A stretch of DNA of 64,000 bases from an uncultured Pseudomonadota bacterium (GTDB lineage: Bacteria > Myxococcota_A > UBA796 > SXON01): positions 1 through 64,000 of the forward strand of contig CAISIK010000046.1 in the NCBI GenBank assembly GCA_903885375.1. The letters run 5' to 3'. Within the stretch, counting starts at the first letter, position 1. Each line of letters opens with the position of its first letter. A program made the position numbers and the translations under genes. A model generated the notes under the pieces. That model saw only the letters and a program-made list of their open reading frames with translations, ran no database searches and was not told where the DNA came from. This document shows, one piece after another, positions 35,221 through 44,348 of the stretch.

Positions 35221-35598
35221 ATGCGCACCGCCGTCGCCGTTTTCGCCGCCGCCCTCCTGATGCTGGCCCTCGACCTCACGTGGCTCGGGTTCGTCGCCAC
35301 GCCGGTGTACGCGCTCCTCGGCCCGCTGCAGCGCCCGGAGCCCTACTGGCCCGCGGCGCTCCTGTTCTATGCGATGTACCTGGGCGCCATCTTCGTGCAC
35401 GCCGTGCTCCCCTCCCCGAACGTGGCCATCGCGGCCCGCCGCGGCGCCGGCCTCGGTTTTGTCGCCTACGCCACCTACGAGCTCACCAACTGGGCGGTGC
35501 TCGCCGGGTGGCCGGCCGCGCTCGTGCCCGTCGATCTGGCCTGGGGCGTTTTGCTCACCACCACTACCGCCGCGTTCGCCCGGCGCGTGATCGGCTGA
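35221..35598 (+). CDS. DUF2177 family membrane protein
   Basis: A 125-residue inner-membrane protein with four predicted helices. 'LDLTWLGFVATPVYALLG', 'AALLFYAMYLGAIFVHAV', 'GLGFVAYATYELTNWAVL' and 'PVDLAWGVLLT' line up with the conserved positions of DUF2177, a small family of unknown function. Length is typical. The last 35 bases overlap the 3' end of the convergent glycosidase gene, so the two transcripts are antisense there. Confidence 0.85.
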   Translation: MRTAVAVFAAALLMLALDLTWLGFVATPVYALLGPLQRPEPYWPAALLFYAMYLGAIFVHAVLPSPNVAIAARRGAGLGFVAYATYELTNWAVLAGWPAALVPVDLAWGVLLTTTTAAFARRVIG

Positions 35599-37258
35599 AC
35601 GCCCCCGACAAGAGCGCCAGCCCCGCGAGCCAGCCCGCCCCCATCGTGCTCCCCGCGCTCTGGCAGCCGCAGTCGCCCGGCCGCTCCGCCACGCGCGCCT
35701 CCCCGCTGGATTGTCCGGCGGAGCCCCCGCCGTCGGGCGCGCCGGTGTCGTCCCCTCCCCCGGCGGCCTCGTCCACGGCGCCGTCGCAGTCGTCGTCCAC
35801 GGCGTTGGCCGGGACCTCGTCCCCCACCGGACAGTCGCCGCACACGCAGCGTTCGAAGTCGGCGCACACGCCGTCGCCGCACCAGTCCCCGAGGCGCGCG
35901 AGCTTCACGGCGTCGGCCGCGATGTGCTGGTTGCTCCCCGGCGCGCTCGCCTGCTGGTCGAACACCGCCACCCACTGCCCGCCGCCGGGCGAAAAGGTGT
36001 AGCTGCCGAGGCTCAGCCAGCCGGCGCCTCCAGAGGGGTCCACTCGAACCGTGTGGTCGCTGCCCGAGGCGCGCACCTGGTACTCCACGTCGTTCCAGAC
36101 CGAGAACGCCTCGCTCGTGGACACGAAGACCTCGTACTCCCCGCCCTCCTCGAGCTCGAGGCGCCACCAGGCCCAGTTGTCGGCCTGCCCGGACTCGAAG
36201 GCGTTGGTCCAGAGCAGGTCGCCGCCCTCGCCGCTCGACTCGGACCGCCAGTACTGCTGGTCGCCGAAGGCGCGGAAGCAGGCGTCGCCGTCATCCACGG
36301 TGCCGCCGGCGGGCGGCAGGCTCCCGCAAGCCGGTGCGGCGGCGCAGTGCCCGGGACGCGCGGCGAGGTAGTCCCGACCGCCGGCAAAGACGCCCCAGTG
36401 GTTGGCCACGGTGCGCGTGCCATCGCCGTAGTTGTTGCCGTCCTTGTCGTTCTCGTAGCCGCCCGAATCCGTCCACAGCTGCGAGCTGCCGCCCCCATCG
36501 AGGTTGAAGGCCTCCCAGGCGCCGAGCTGCCCGAGGATGTCGGCGAGCTCGCTGCCATGGAGCCCCGCGTTCTCCGTGGTGCGGCCATCGGCCACCACGA
36601 GCAGGAGCGTGCCGAGGTCCTCGGTGATGCCCATGGCGGTGCGCGGGTGGCGGTCGCGCATGTCGCTCCGGTCGGGGAAGCAGTCGCTGGACTCCGGGTC
36701 GGCGCACACCATCGGCGTGCCCTCAACCACGAGCTCCGGAAAGCCGCTCACCAGCGCGAGGGTGCCGCTCGGGAGGTCGGGGGTGAGGTCGTCGTTCTCC
36801 AGCCCGGCGAGCAGCCCCGACACGTTCTCCTTCACCCAGCCGGTGTGGCTGAACCGCACGCCATCGTGCTCGAACGCGATCCAGCCGTAGTGCTCCCAGT
36901 ACCACTCGTCGTCGTAGGCGCTGTCGCGGCCGGTGTTCTCCTCCGGCCACCGCACGCCGCCGCCCACGGCATCGCCGTATACGCGCACCGGGTCGGTCTT
37001 GTAGAAGTCGCCGTTGGTGGCGGCCGTGAGCTCCATGCTGTCGGCCCATTCGCCCGTGGTCTGGTAGCTGTCGGTTTCCCGGGTGGCGTCGACGTAGACG
37101 TTGTCGGCGCAGAGGTCCACGCGCAGCACCCGTACGTCGGTGGAGGGCGAGGAGGCGCGGTACTCGGTGAGCGTGACCCCCGGCTCGAGGGTGACGGTGG
37201 AGACCTCCGAGAGCGTGGTGGCGCCCGCGAAGGCCGCGAGCAGGGGCAGGGGCATCAT
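35564..37258 (-). CDS. Secreted phosphodiester glycosidase-domain protein with MYXO-CTERM-like tail
   Basis: A 564-residue protein with a short signal (MMPLPLLAAFAGA). Residues about 20-290 match the NAGPA-type phosphodiester glycosidase domain found in uncovering enzyme and bacterial exopolysaccharide proteins: 'TNGDFYKTDP', 'LLLVVADGR' and 'AFNLDGGGSSQLW'. Residues about 330-460 look like a beta-sandwich of the golvesin/xanthan-lyase-like type ('WWRLELEEGGEYEVFVSTS', 'VKLARLGDWC'). A MopE-like 'DDDCDGAVDE' motif and a DTG linker follow. It ends with CGC, a hydrophobic segment and basic residues, a MYXO-CTERM-like sorting signal. It probably acts on sugar phosphodiesters outside the cell. 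Confidence 0.82.
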   Translation of the reverse strand: MMPLPLLAAFAGATTLSEVSTVTLEPGVTLTEYRASSPSTDVRVLRVDLCADNVYVDATRETDSYQTTGEWADSMELTAATNGDFYKTDPVRVYGDAVGGGVRWPEENTGRDSAYDDEWYWEHYGWIAFEHDGVRFSHTGWVKENVSGLLAGLENDDLTPDLPSGTLALVSGFPELVVEGTPMVCADPESSDCFPDRSDMRDRHPRTAMGITEDLGTLLLVVADGRTTENAGLHGSELADILGQLGAWEAFNLDGGGSSQLWTDSGGYENDKDGNNYGDGTRTVANHWGVFAGGRDYLAARPGHCAAAPACGSLPPAGGTVDDGDACFRAFGDQQYWRSESSGEGGDLLWTNAFESGQADNWAWWRLELEEGGEYEVFVSTSEAFSVWNDVEYQVRASGSDHTVRVDPSGGAGWLSLGSYTFSPGGGQWVAVFDQQASAPGSNQHIAADAVKLARLGDWCGDGVCADFERCVCGDCPVGDEVPANAVDDDCDGAVDEAAGGGDDTGAPDGGGSAGQSSGEARVAERPGDCGCQSAGSTMGAGWLAGLALLSGAFSRSRAGRTRR

Positions 37259-37335
37259 CGGGGCCGCCGGGAACGGAGGGCGAGGAGGGCGGTCACCGCG
37301 CGAGCATAGCGCGGACACGGCGGGGGGAAGCGGCC

Positions 37336-39096
37336 TCAGGCCGGACGCGGCGTGCCCTCCCGCCGCAGCAGCTCGTTCGCGAACGTCACCGCCATCGCGG
37401 TGCTCGTCTGCCGGACGGCCGCCTCGCGGAAGACGTGGGCATCGCCGAGGCGGGCGCCGAGCCCGGTGCGACGGAGCACCTCCGAGAACTCCTCGCGCAC
37501 GCCGCACAGGAGCACGGTGACGCCGCGCGCCGAAACGCGCTCTACGAACTCGTGGAGGAGGTGCATCCCCACGGCGTCGGGGCTGCGCACCCGCTTCACC
37601 CGAACGAGCAGGATCCGGGTGTCGGGGGTGAGGGTCCGTTCGATGGTGTCGAAGTGCGATTCGAGGGCCGGGCCGGCGCCGAAGAACATCTCCCCCTCGA
37701 GACCGAAGATGAGGAGCTGCGGGTCGGTGCGGTCGCCGTCGAGGCGCTCGTGCACGAAGCCCTCCTCCCCCACCACGAAGCGGGTCAGGAGCATCCGACC
37801 CGCGCGCGGCACGGCCAGCGCAAAGCTGAGGAAGACGCCGATGAGGATGCAGAACTCGATGGAGACGAAGACCGCCGCGAACGCCGTGGCCCCCACGAGG
37901 ATGGCATCGAAACGGGTGGCACGCACCGCGTAGGCCAGCGCCTTGCGGTCCACCATGCGCCACGCGGTGACCATCAGGATGCCGGCGAGGGCGGCCCGTG
38001 GGATGTACCGCGCCCAGGGCGCGAACAGGAACATGATGACCGCCACCGCCACCGCGGACCACACGCCCGACCACTGGGTGAGCGCGCCGGCCTGCTGGTT
38101 GATGGCGCTGCGGGTCAACGAGCCGCTGCCGGGGATGCAACGGAAGAAGCTGCCCACGAAGTTGGCGATCCCTTCCGAGAAGCACTGCTGGTTGAGGTCG
38201 AGCCGCTGACCGGTGTGGGCGGCGATGGCCTTGGCCATGGCGAGCGCTTCGAGGAGCCCGAGGAGCGCGATGGCGAAGGCGCTGGTGGAGAGCTGCTCCA
38301 TGAGCCCGAGGTCGAGCGTGGGCACCTGGAAGGGGGGAAGCGACTTGGGCAGCTCGCCGGTGACGCGCACCCCGAGGGCCTCGAGCCCGAGCCAGCGCGT
38401 GGCCACGGCGGCCGCCACCACGACGAGCAGGAACTCGGGCAGGAGCGTCCAGCCGAGGCGCTCCTTGAGGGCACGGAGCGCCAGCACGGCGGCGATGCTC
38501 CCGACGCCCACGGCCACCGTCGGCCAGTGCACCCCGCCGCTCTCCACCACGGTGCGCACGAAGCGCACGATGAAGTGGTCGTGCGCATCGCCCACGCTCG
38601 GGAGGCCGAGCAGGTTCTTCACCTGGTCGAGCACGAGCAGCGTTCCGGCCCCGGCCGTAAAACCCACGATCACGCTGTGGGAGATGAACCGGGTGAGGTC
38701 GCCGAGGCGGAGGAAGGTGATCGCCAGCTGCACGGCGCCCACGAGAAAGCCCAGCAGGACGACCGCCTCGAGCTTGGCCTCGGCCCCGACGATCGCGGCG
38801 GTGGCGCTCAACGCGGCGATGCTCGTGGCGTTGGTGGGGCCGTTGATGAGCTGCCGGCTCGAGTCGAAGATGGCGCCGACTGCGGTCATCACGATGGCGG
38901 TGTAGAGGCCGTACTGGGGGGGAACACCCGCCACCATCGCGTAGGCCATGGCCTGGGGGACGGCCACCGCCGCCACCGAGAGGCCGGCCAGGAAGTCGGC
39001 GCGCAGCTCCACCGTGGAGTAGCCCCGGAGGACGGCGATGGCGGGGAAGAAGCGCAGCAGGCCGGCTGGAGGGGCCGTGGCGTCAAGGGTCGGCAC
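37336..39096 (-). CDS. SulP-family anion transporter with STAS domain
   Basis: A 586-residue SLC26/SulP transporter. 'ADFLAGLSVAAVAVPQAMAYAMVAGVPPQYGLYTA' (quoted in part) and 'GPTNATSIAALSA' are the substrate-site segments. A second repeat includes 'NFVGSFFRCIPGSGSLTRSAIN'. Residues about 455-565 form a C-terminal STAS domain with 'LLIFGLEGEMFFGAG'. Known substrates are sulfate, bicarbonate or dicarboxylates; the sequence does not decide. GTG 39096, preceded by GGGAGG, is chosen because upstream in-frame sequence is not transporter-like and reaches into an inverted repeat. It is divergent from the TerC-like gene. Confidence 0.87.
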   Translation of the reverse strand: MPTLDATAPPAGLLRFFPAIAVLRGYSTVELRADFLAGLSVAAVAVPQAMAYAMVAGVPPQYGLYTAIVMTAVGAIFDSSRQLINGPTNATSIAALSATAAIVGAEAKLEAVVLLGFLVGAVQLAITFLRLGDLTRFISHSVIVGFTAGAGTLLVLDQVKNLLGLPSVGDAHDHFIVRFVRTVVESGGVHWPTVAVGVGSIAAVLALRALKERLGWTLLPEFLLVVVAAAVATRWLGLEALGVRVTGELPKSLPPFQVPTLDLGLMEQLSTSAFAIALLGLLEALAMAKAIAAHTGQRLDLNQQCFSEGIANFVGSFFRCIPGSGSLTRSAINQQAGALTQWSGVWSAVAVAVIMFLFAPWARYIPRAALAGILMVTAWRMVDRKALAYAVRATRFDAILVGATAFAAVFVSIEFCILIGVFLSFALAVPRAGRMLLTRFVVGEEGFVHERLDGDRTDPQLLIFGLEGEMFFGAGPALESHFDTIERTLTPDTRILLVRVKRVRSPDAVGMHLLHEFVERVSARGVTVLLCGVREEFSEVLRRTGLGARLGDAHVFREAAVRQTSTAMAVTFANELLRREGTPRPA

Positions 39097-39194
39097 GCCT
39101 CCCACGATGCAAGCCCCGTGCCGCGAGGTGGGCCCCCGATCCCGGCGCTTTCCCTCCCCCCGCGGCGGCGTCCCGGGGGGCCACCGCGGTAAAT

Positions 39195-39225
39195 CCGTCA
39201 CGGATAATCCGCTAACCCGTGACGG
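39195..39225. promoter_or_regulatory. Inverted repeat in the sulP/terC-like intergenic region
   Basis: CCGTCACGG (39195-39203) and CCGTGACGG (39217-39225) are perfect 9-base inverted arms around a 13-base spacer. The left arm also overlaps a second symmetric element, CGGAT-A-ATCCG (39201-39211). The surrounding bases are unusually AT-rich for this genome. Lying between two divergent transporter genes, it is a candidate operator for a dimeric regulator, or a promoter-proximal hairpin. No regulator gene is nearby. Confidence 0.55.
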
Positions 39226-39324
39226 TTTCTCGGGCGCCCCTCCCCACGCGGCTACCGCGGCCGCCCGCGAGCCGCGCCCACACGATGCCGGGCGGCGGGG
39301 ACGGCGTTAGAGCGCGGCCAAATT

Positions 39325-40368
39325 ATGCTGAAGTACTTCACTGGCAGTCTCCTCTTCACCGTCATCGGGCTCGTCGCGGGCTTCGGCGCGGGCTGGCAAG
39401 CCAGCGGCACCCTCACGGGCGCGCTCTCCGCGCTCTTCATCGTGGTGGTCCTCGGCATCCTCGAAGTGAGCCTGTCCTTCGACAACGCGGTGGTGAACGC
39501 CACCGTGCTCCGTGACATGGATGCCATCTGGCGCCACCGCTTCCTCACCTGGGGCATCGCCATCGCCGTGTTCGGGATGCGCGTGGTGTTCCCCGTACTC
39601 ATCGTCGCCGTGATCGCGCACATGTCGCCGTGGGCGGCCACGGCGCTCGCGTTCACCGACCCGAAGGAGTACGCGCGAATCCTCACCGAGGCCCACATCT
39701 CGGTGGCCGCCTTCGGCGGCGCCTTCCTCGTGATGGTGGGCTTCAAGCACTTCATCGACGAGGAGAAGGACATCCACTGGCTGGCGTGGATCGAGCGCCC
39801 CCTCGCCCGCCTCGGCCGGGTGGACAGCATGCAGATCGGACTCGTTCTCGTGCTGCTCTACGCCGCCTCCACCCAGATCGAGCCTGCCCACACCGTCGAG
39901 TTCCTCGTGGCGGGCATCCTCGGGCTGGTCACCTACATCGCGGTGGATGGCGTGTCGGCGCTCATGGAGGCGCCTTCGAACGAGGCGGGTGCGGCCGTGG
40001 CGCGCTCGGGCCTCGCATCGTTCCTGTACCTCGAGGTGCTCGACGCGAGCTTCTCCTTCGATGGGGTCATCGGCGCGTTCGCCCTCACCACCAACCTCGT
40101 CATCATCGCCATCGGGCTCGGCATCGGCGCGATGTTCGTGCGGAGCCTCACCCTGATGCTGGTGGAGCGCGGCACCCTCACGGAGTACCGCTACCTCGAA
40201 CACGGCGCGTTCTACGCGATCATCGCCCTCGGGCTCATCATGTTCCTGCAGGCCTTCGTGCACATTCCGGAGGTCGTGACCGGCATCATCGGCGCCCTGT
40301 TCATCGCGCTCTCCTTGTGGTCGAGCGTGCGCTACAACCGGGCCCATCCCGAGGCGGAAGCACCCTGA
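39325..40368 (+). CDS. TerC/DUF475-family membrane protein
   Basis: A 347-residue integral membrane protein with about nine helices. 'ILEVSLSFDNAVVNATVL' and 'LYLEVLDASFSFDGVIGAFALT' are the two internal-repeat signatures of DUF475/TerC-like proteins, with the acidic residues (EVSLSFDNA, EVLDASFSFDG) inside membranes as in metal-ion exporters. Family members are linked to tellurium resistance or manganese export; which applies here cannot be read from sequence. It starts from ATG 39325 and is followed by an overlapping lipoprotein gene. Confidence 0.87.
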   Translation: MLKYFTGSLLFTVIGLVAGFGAGWQASGTLTGALSALFIVVVLGILEVSLSFDNAVVNATVLRDMDAIWRHRFLTWGIAIAVFGMRVVFPVLIVAVIAHMSPWAATALAFTDPKEYARILTEAHISVAAFGGAFLVMVGFKHFIDEEKDIHWLAWIERPLARLGRVDSMQIGLVLVLLYAASTQIEPAHTVEFLVAGILGLVTYIAVDGVSALMEAPSNEAGAAVARSGLASFLYLEVLDASFSFDGVIGAFALTTNLVIIAIGLGIGAMFVRSLTLMLVERGTLTEYRYLEHGAFYAIIALGLIMFLQAFVHIPEVVTGIIGALFIALSLWSSVRYNRAHPEAEAP

Positions 40369-41885
40369 GCCGCGGGCTCCTCCTCCTCCTCGGCGGCTGC
40401 TGTTGTGGCTCCGCCCCTACCGAGTCGATCCTCGCAGTCCCCTCCTCCGTGGAGGAGGCCCGCGCCCTGAACGCGCCGCCCACCGTGGCCGTCACCGTCG
40501 TGCGCGAAACGCGCCCGGCCGGCGGTGCAGGCGGGTGCGCGAGCCCGGTGTGCGTCGTGCTGTTGCCGGTGCTGCTCTGGAGCGCCGTCTTCCCCCCGGA
40601 TGTCGATGTCATCGACATCCGCGAGGAGAGCGGCGCCAGCGTTCACGGCGAGTGGGAGCCCGACGGCGACCTCCTGTGGGCCGAACGCCGCGAGGGCGGG
40701 GTGGTTCGTGCTGCGCGCCTGCTGGACCTGCCCGTGCTGGGGCGCCGGCTGGTGGTGGAGGGCGGCCGCGCGCCGGTGCTGCCCGACGGCACCACCGGGC
40801 AGTTCGCCCCCACCGCGGTACAGTCCCAGCTCGACCTCGTGGGCGCCTACCGAACGGCGCTGGAGCTGCGCTCCGGCCAGCACGCCGACCTGCTCGCGGA
40901 GGCGCTCCAGGCGCTCGGCGCCGAATCCCGCCCCCTCCTCCTCGACTGGCTCGCCCGGCCCGACGAAGGCCCCGCCCGCGCCCGCATCCTCGCGGCGGCC
41001 TGCGGCGTGGCCGCCGAGCCCGACACGCTCCCGCTTCGCGAGGCGGTCCTCCACACCATCGCGCCCCTCGCCGAGCCGGAGGTGGCCGCCGCCGGCCTGC
41101 GCTGCGCGCTCGCCACCCCCTCCTCGACCGACGCGCCGCTGTACGCCAGCCACATCGTGGCCCACGTGTGCAGGACGGCCTCGACCGCCCGCACGAGCGA
41201 CCTGCGCGAGCTCTCCCCCGACCCCGCCGCGCAGGCGCTCCTCGAAGCGGCCATCCCCGCCTGCGCCTCCCCCACCCGCCGCACGCTCATGCGGCGGGCC
41301 GCTGCGCTGCCGGTCACCGACGCCGAGCTGCTCGCCATCGTCGAGCGCGATCCCGACGCCTCCGCCGCCCTCGTCCCCTACCTCCACGCCGCCGCCCCCG
41401 GCGACCGCGTCGCCCTCTTCGCGCAGCTCCGGTCCGCGGCCGAGGCCGGCCCCATCGTGGAGCGTTTGAACGAGGACGACGCGCTCGTGCCCACCGCCCC
41501 CGAGGCCGAGGCGCTCGTGGGCGCCTACCTCGCCTACGCGCCGAGCCTGCTCGGCCGGCGCGATCCGCAGGGTGTGATCCTGGCGCTCCTCTCCCGCGCC
41601 CTCCCCCCCGACCGCGGCCCCGCGCTCGCCCGCCTCTCCGCCTTCCCCGCCGACGACCGCCCGGTAGAGATTGCCGCCGCCGCGCTCGTGCTCGGCGACC
41701 GCTCCCGCGGCCCCTTCCTCGCCGACTCGCGGCGCGGCGCCGAGTGCATGGAGAGCGACACCCTCGTGGGCACCGGCGAGCTCGCTGCCCGGGCGCTCGG
41801 TCTGGCCGGCTGCACCTGCGAGGACTTCGACGCGATGGCGCGGGGCAAGGGCGAACGCATCGCCGCGGCCTGCCCGGCGCGCTGA
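40365..41885 (+). CDS. Helical-repeat lipoprotein, possible CTG start
   Basis: About 506 residues. The N-terminus (L)SRGLLLLLGGC gives a lipobox with Cys12, but there is no ATG, GTG or TTG close by. CTG 40365 overlaps the TerC-like stop as CTGA and has GAGG about 9 bases upstream. The nearest alternative, GTG 40317, would overlap that gene by 52 bases and add a longer n-region. A hydrophobic segment at about residue 55-70 (VCVVLLPVLLWSAVF) follows. The bulk is Ala/Leu-rich helices in pairs, with a HEAT/ARM-like look ('DLLAEALQALGAESRPLLLDWLA'). It ends with a small Cys cluster (GCTCEDF). Function unknown. Confidence 0.65.
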   Translation: MSRGLLLLLGGCCCGSAPTESILAVPSSVEEARALNAPPTVAVTVVRETRPAGGAGGCASPVCVVLLPVLLWSAVFPPDVDVIDIREESGASVHGEWEPDGDLLWAERREGGVVRAARLLDLPVLGRRLVVEGGRAPVLPDGTTGQFAPTAVQSQLDLVGAYRTALELRSGQHADLLAEALQALGAESRPLLLDWLARPDEGPARARILAAACGVAAEPDTLPLREAVLHTIAPLAEPEVAAAGLRCALATPSSTDAPLYASHIVAHVCRTASTARTSDLRELSPDPAAQALLEAAIPACASPTRRTLMRRAAALPVTDAELLAIVERDPDASAALVPYLHAAAPGDRVALFAQLRSAAEAGPIVERLNEDDALVPTAPEAEALVGAYLAYAPSLLGRRDPQGVILALLSRALPPDRGPALARLSAFPADDRPVEIAAAALVLGDRSRGPFLADSRRGAECMESDTLVGTGELAARALGLAGCTCEDFDAMARGKGERIAAACPAR

Positions 41886-41892
41886 ACCCGCT

Positions 41893-43167
41893 TCAGAGGC
41901 GCATGGCCTCCCGAATGCGGTCGGGCCAGCCGGCGATGGTGGTGAGCAGCTCCGCCCGCGCGGCCTCCACGGCGTCGAGCCGGAAGGTGCGGCGGGTGTC
42001 GGCGGCGAGCACCTCGGCGCTCGACGCGGCATCGAGGGCATGCCAGCCCGCCACGTCGAACGCGGCGAGCTGCTCCAGCCGCGCAGGCATCCGCGCCACG
42101 AACTCGGCCTTGCAGGCCTCGTTGCGCATGCAGCCGGCGGCGAGGGCCCCCGAGGCGGAGCTCCACACCGAAGGCGCGCCGGCGTTCCAGGACTCATCCA
42201 CCCCCCAGGGGGCGAACTGCAGCCGCGAGGCATCGAGCGGGTCGGCGTACACGTAGCAGTCGTTCAGCGTCCATGGGTAGCCGTCCACGTTGCCCACGAG
42301 CAGGCTCCACGCCCAGAAGTCGAAGAACTGGTCCATGTGCACGACGGTGTCGAGGTCGGCGAAGTAGTCGTCGCCGGCGCCGCGGAGGGCGGCCACCACG
42401 GCGTCGAGCGGGGCGGCATCGCCGGTGCCGCTGGCGCTCTCCCAGTTGCCCACGCCTCCGCGGGTGAAGTCGGCGCCGTCGTTGGCCTCGAAGAGCTCGC
42501 CCGACGGGTCTGCGAAGCGGGACCCAAGCCAGTGGTCGTCGGCGGTTTCGAGGTTGGTGTAGAGGCCGTACAGCTCGTCGTTCACGTAGAGCGCGGCGTG
42601 GTTGGCGCGCGAGCCGAGCACGCCGGCCTCGCGGAATATCCTGTAGACCAGCACCTCCTTGGTCTGCGTGCTGTCCTCCACCATGTTGTTGAGCGTGATG
42701 CGCTCGAGCCCGGCGAAGTCGCGGCCCTTCTCGAAGGCGTTGAACTTGATCTTCAGCGAGGGCTTGTCGTCGAAGTCGCGCAGCGTGGAGGAGCCCTTGA
42801 TGCGCACGCCGATGTGGTCGAAGCGCGCGCCGTTCACGACGACATCCCCCGCGAGGTACTCGGACTGGCCGCGTCGGGCGTCGCGGTTCAGCGCGTTGAT
42901 GGTGGCCTCGTCGAGGTAGAGGCGCACCTCCTGGAGCTCGCCGAAGGCGTAGAACTGCTCGGCGGCGAGGGCCTCCTCGACGGGATCGTCGTGGGGATCG
43001 GCGGTGTCGACCTTCGCCGTGTCCTCGCCGGTGTCCCCCGCCGTGTCGGTGTCGCCCGGGAGCCCCTCCGGCGCGCCCGTGTCGGCCGGCGCCTCGGGCG
43101 AATGGCCCGGGGGCGGCGAGGCATCCAGATGGCCTGCGATACACCCGAGAAGGACGACGACCCACAT
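41893..43167 (-). CDS. CotH-kinase-family lipoprotein
   Basis: A 424-residue protein beginning MWVVVLLGC (Cys9). The start is fixed, since an in-frame TAA lies 9 bases upstream and no other start codon intervenes. An Asp/Thr/Gly-rich linker (residues about 28-60) precedes a CotH domain: 'GVRIKGSSTLRDFDDKPSLK', 'ALYVNDELYGLYTNLETAD' and 'APWGVDESW' are the family's nucleotide- and metal-binding blocks. CotH proteins are atypical kinases that phosphorylate secreted proteins in spore coats and appear on surfaces of many bacteria. An outer-membrane location implies a substrate outside the cytosol and an unclear ATP source. Confidence 0.88.
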   Translation of the reverse strand: MWVVVLLGCIAGHLDASPPPGHSPEAPADTGAPEGLPGDTDTAGDTGEDTAKVDTADPHDDPVEEALAAEQFYAFGELQEVRLYLDEATINALNRDARRGQSEYLAGDVVVNGARFDHIGVRIKGSSTLRDFDDKPSLKIKFNAFEKGRDFAGLERITLNNMVEDSTQTKEVLVYRIFREAGVLGSRANHAALYVNDELYGLYTNLETADDHWLGSRFADPSGELFEANDGADFTRGGVGNWESASGTGDAAPLDAVVAALRGAGDDYFADLDTVVHMDQFFDFWAWSLLVGNVDGYPWTLNDCYVYADPLDASRLQFAPWGVDESWNAGAPSVWSSASGALAAGCMRNEACKAEFVARMPARLEQLAAFDVAGWHALDAASSAEVLAADTRRTFRLDAVEAARAELLTTIAGWPDRIREAMRL

Positions 43168-43193
43168 ACGGCCAGCTTAGCCACCGCGCCGAC

Positions 43194-43243
43194 CTACCGC
43201 CCGGGGAAGCTGGTCTTCCACGCGAGGAAGGCGGTGGAGGCCC
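43194..43243 (-). pseudogene. Residual 3' end of an enoyl-CoA hydratase gene
   Basis: On the minus strand this stretch reads ASTAFLAWKTSFPGR followed by TAG. It aligns base by base with the last 16 codons of the crotonase gene at 46112 (GMAAFLGRRKASFIGR, stop), including identical octamers accgcccg and gaagctgg. Upstream coding sequence is absent. It is a short gene-tail relic between two lipoprotein genes. Confidence 0.6.
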
Positions 43244-43330
43244 TGGGCCCGCGGGAAGCCGCGCCGCGACCCACCTTGGGGGTCCCTCAAGCGGGCGCGC
43301 GGCTCGGCGGAGCCGCAAACCGCGCCGTCC

Positions 43331-43975
43331 TCAATCCGTGCTGTAGTAGTCGTAGTGGTCCCGGCGTCCGTCCACGCAGCCGGCCACCTCCACGTCCACG
43401 CCGTACTCGTCGAAGTCCACGGTGGCTTCGAGGGTCACCGCGGCGGTGCGATCGATCCAGATGGCCTCGCCGGTGAGCGCCGCGGCGGTCGGGAGGTTCA
43501 CCGACGAGCGGACGCTGCGCCCGCCATCGTCGCGGAATTGGGTCTCCACCTCGAGGACCAGTGTGCCCGTCAGCACGAGGTCGGCCGGGTCGAAGGTGAA
43601 GCCGCGGTCGCGGTCGCAGGTCCCGCCCACGCCGGCGCAATCGAAGTCCTCGTCGAGCGTGGCCGCGTTCGGTGCGCCGTGGAACAGGACCTCGGCGAGC
43701 GACACCGTCACCCGCCAGGCGCCCGCAGTGCACCCGTCGCAGCGCTCCACCTCACGGTCGAGCGTGGACACCACAATGGGCACGCTCCCGTCGTACTCGT
43801 CGGGCTCCGAGAGGGCCGCGAGCGTGGCGGGATCGTCGCCGTTGGCGAGCGCGCCGCCCACGGCGAACGCGGCCGCCTCCGCGAAGGTGCCCGCGCCGAG
43901 AAGAAGCGCGCGGTCCTCCTCGATGCGCGTGCACCCGAGGAGGAGGAGCGGGAACGGGGACGCCAGGCGCAACAC
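43331..43975 (-). CDS. Putative lipoprotein of unknown function
   Basis: A 214-residue exported protein with signal MLRLASPFPLLLLGC (Cys15). The mature part is acidic and beta-rich with Cys pairs 'CDGCTAG' and 'CAGVGGTCD', and a C-terminus 'CVDGRRDHYDYYSTD' rich in Tyr. No family recognised. It stands between the crotonase-tail relic and a stretch containing another possible relic, and is transcribed divergently from the Cys-repeat lipoprotein at 44376. Confidence 0.68.
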   Translation of the reverse strand: MLRLASPFPLLLLGCTRIEEDRALLLGAGTFAEAAAFAVGGALANGDDPATLAALSEPDEYDGSVPIVVSTLDREVERCDGCTAGAWRVTVSLAEVLFHGAPNAATLDEDFDCAGVGGTCDRDRGFTFDPADLVLTGTLVLEVETQFRDDGGRSVRSSVNLPTAAALTGEAIWIDRTAAVTLEATVDFDEYGVDVEVAGCVDGRRDHYDYYSTD

Positions 43976-44142
43976 CCCCGGCGTATCCGACCGGGGGGAC
44001 GTGTGGGAAGGCCTCGACGGATGCGCACCCCCCGGGCTCCATCGCCACGCCGCGGCGATCCGCCTCCCCCTCGACGGGCGCGGCGCTCACCCCCTGGCCG
44101 GGAACGAGCACCAGCTACGTGAGCTGCGGGGGCAGGGCGTGA

Positions 44143-44299
44143 ACCCTGGCCACCGACCATCGCGCCCTCGAGGCCACCGACGCCGGTGGCGAAGTGCAGC
44201 GCGTATCGCTCGAGGTCTTCGACGAATCGGACATTGGCGCCGCCACGGGGCAGGCCTCGGCCCTGGCGCGTGGCCCTCGTGGACACCCTCACGCCCTGA
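44143..44299 (+). pseudogene. Possible coding relic in the 43976-44375 gap
   Basis: One plus-strand frame after a TGA at 44140 reads 'TLATDHRALEATDAGGEVQR' and continues with 'VSLEVFDESDIGAATG', which has the codon bias and amphipathic pattern of real protein. A one-base shift further on gives 'VALVDTLTP' and a stop. No start codon, ribosome site or family is evident. I read it as the frameshifted end of a lost gene. Confidence 0.3.
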
Positions 44300-44348
44300 G
44301 GGGGCCGGCGGCGCCGATCCAAAAGCGCACCCGCGATGGCACGTTTGG

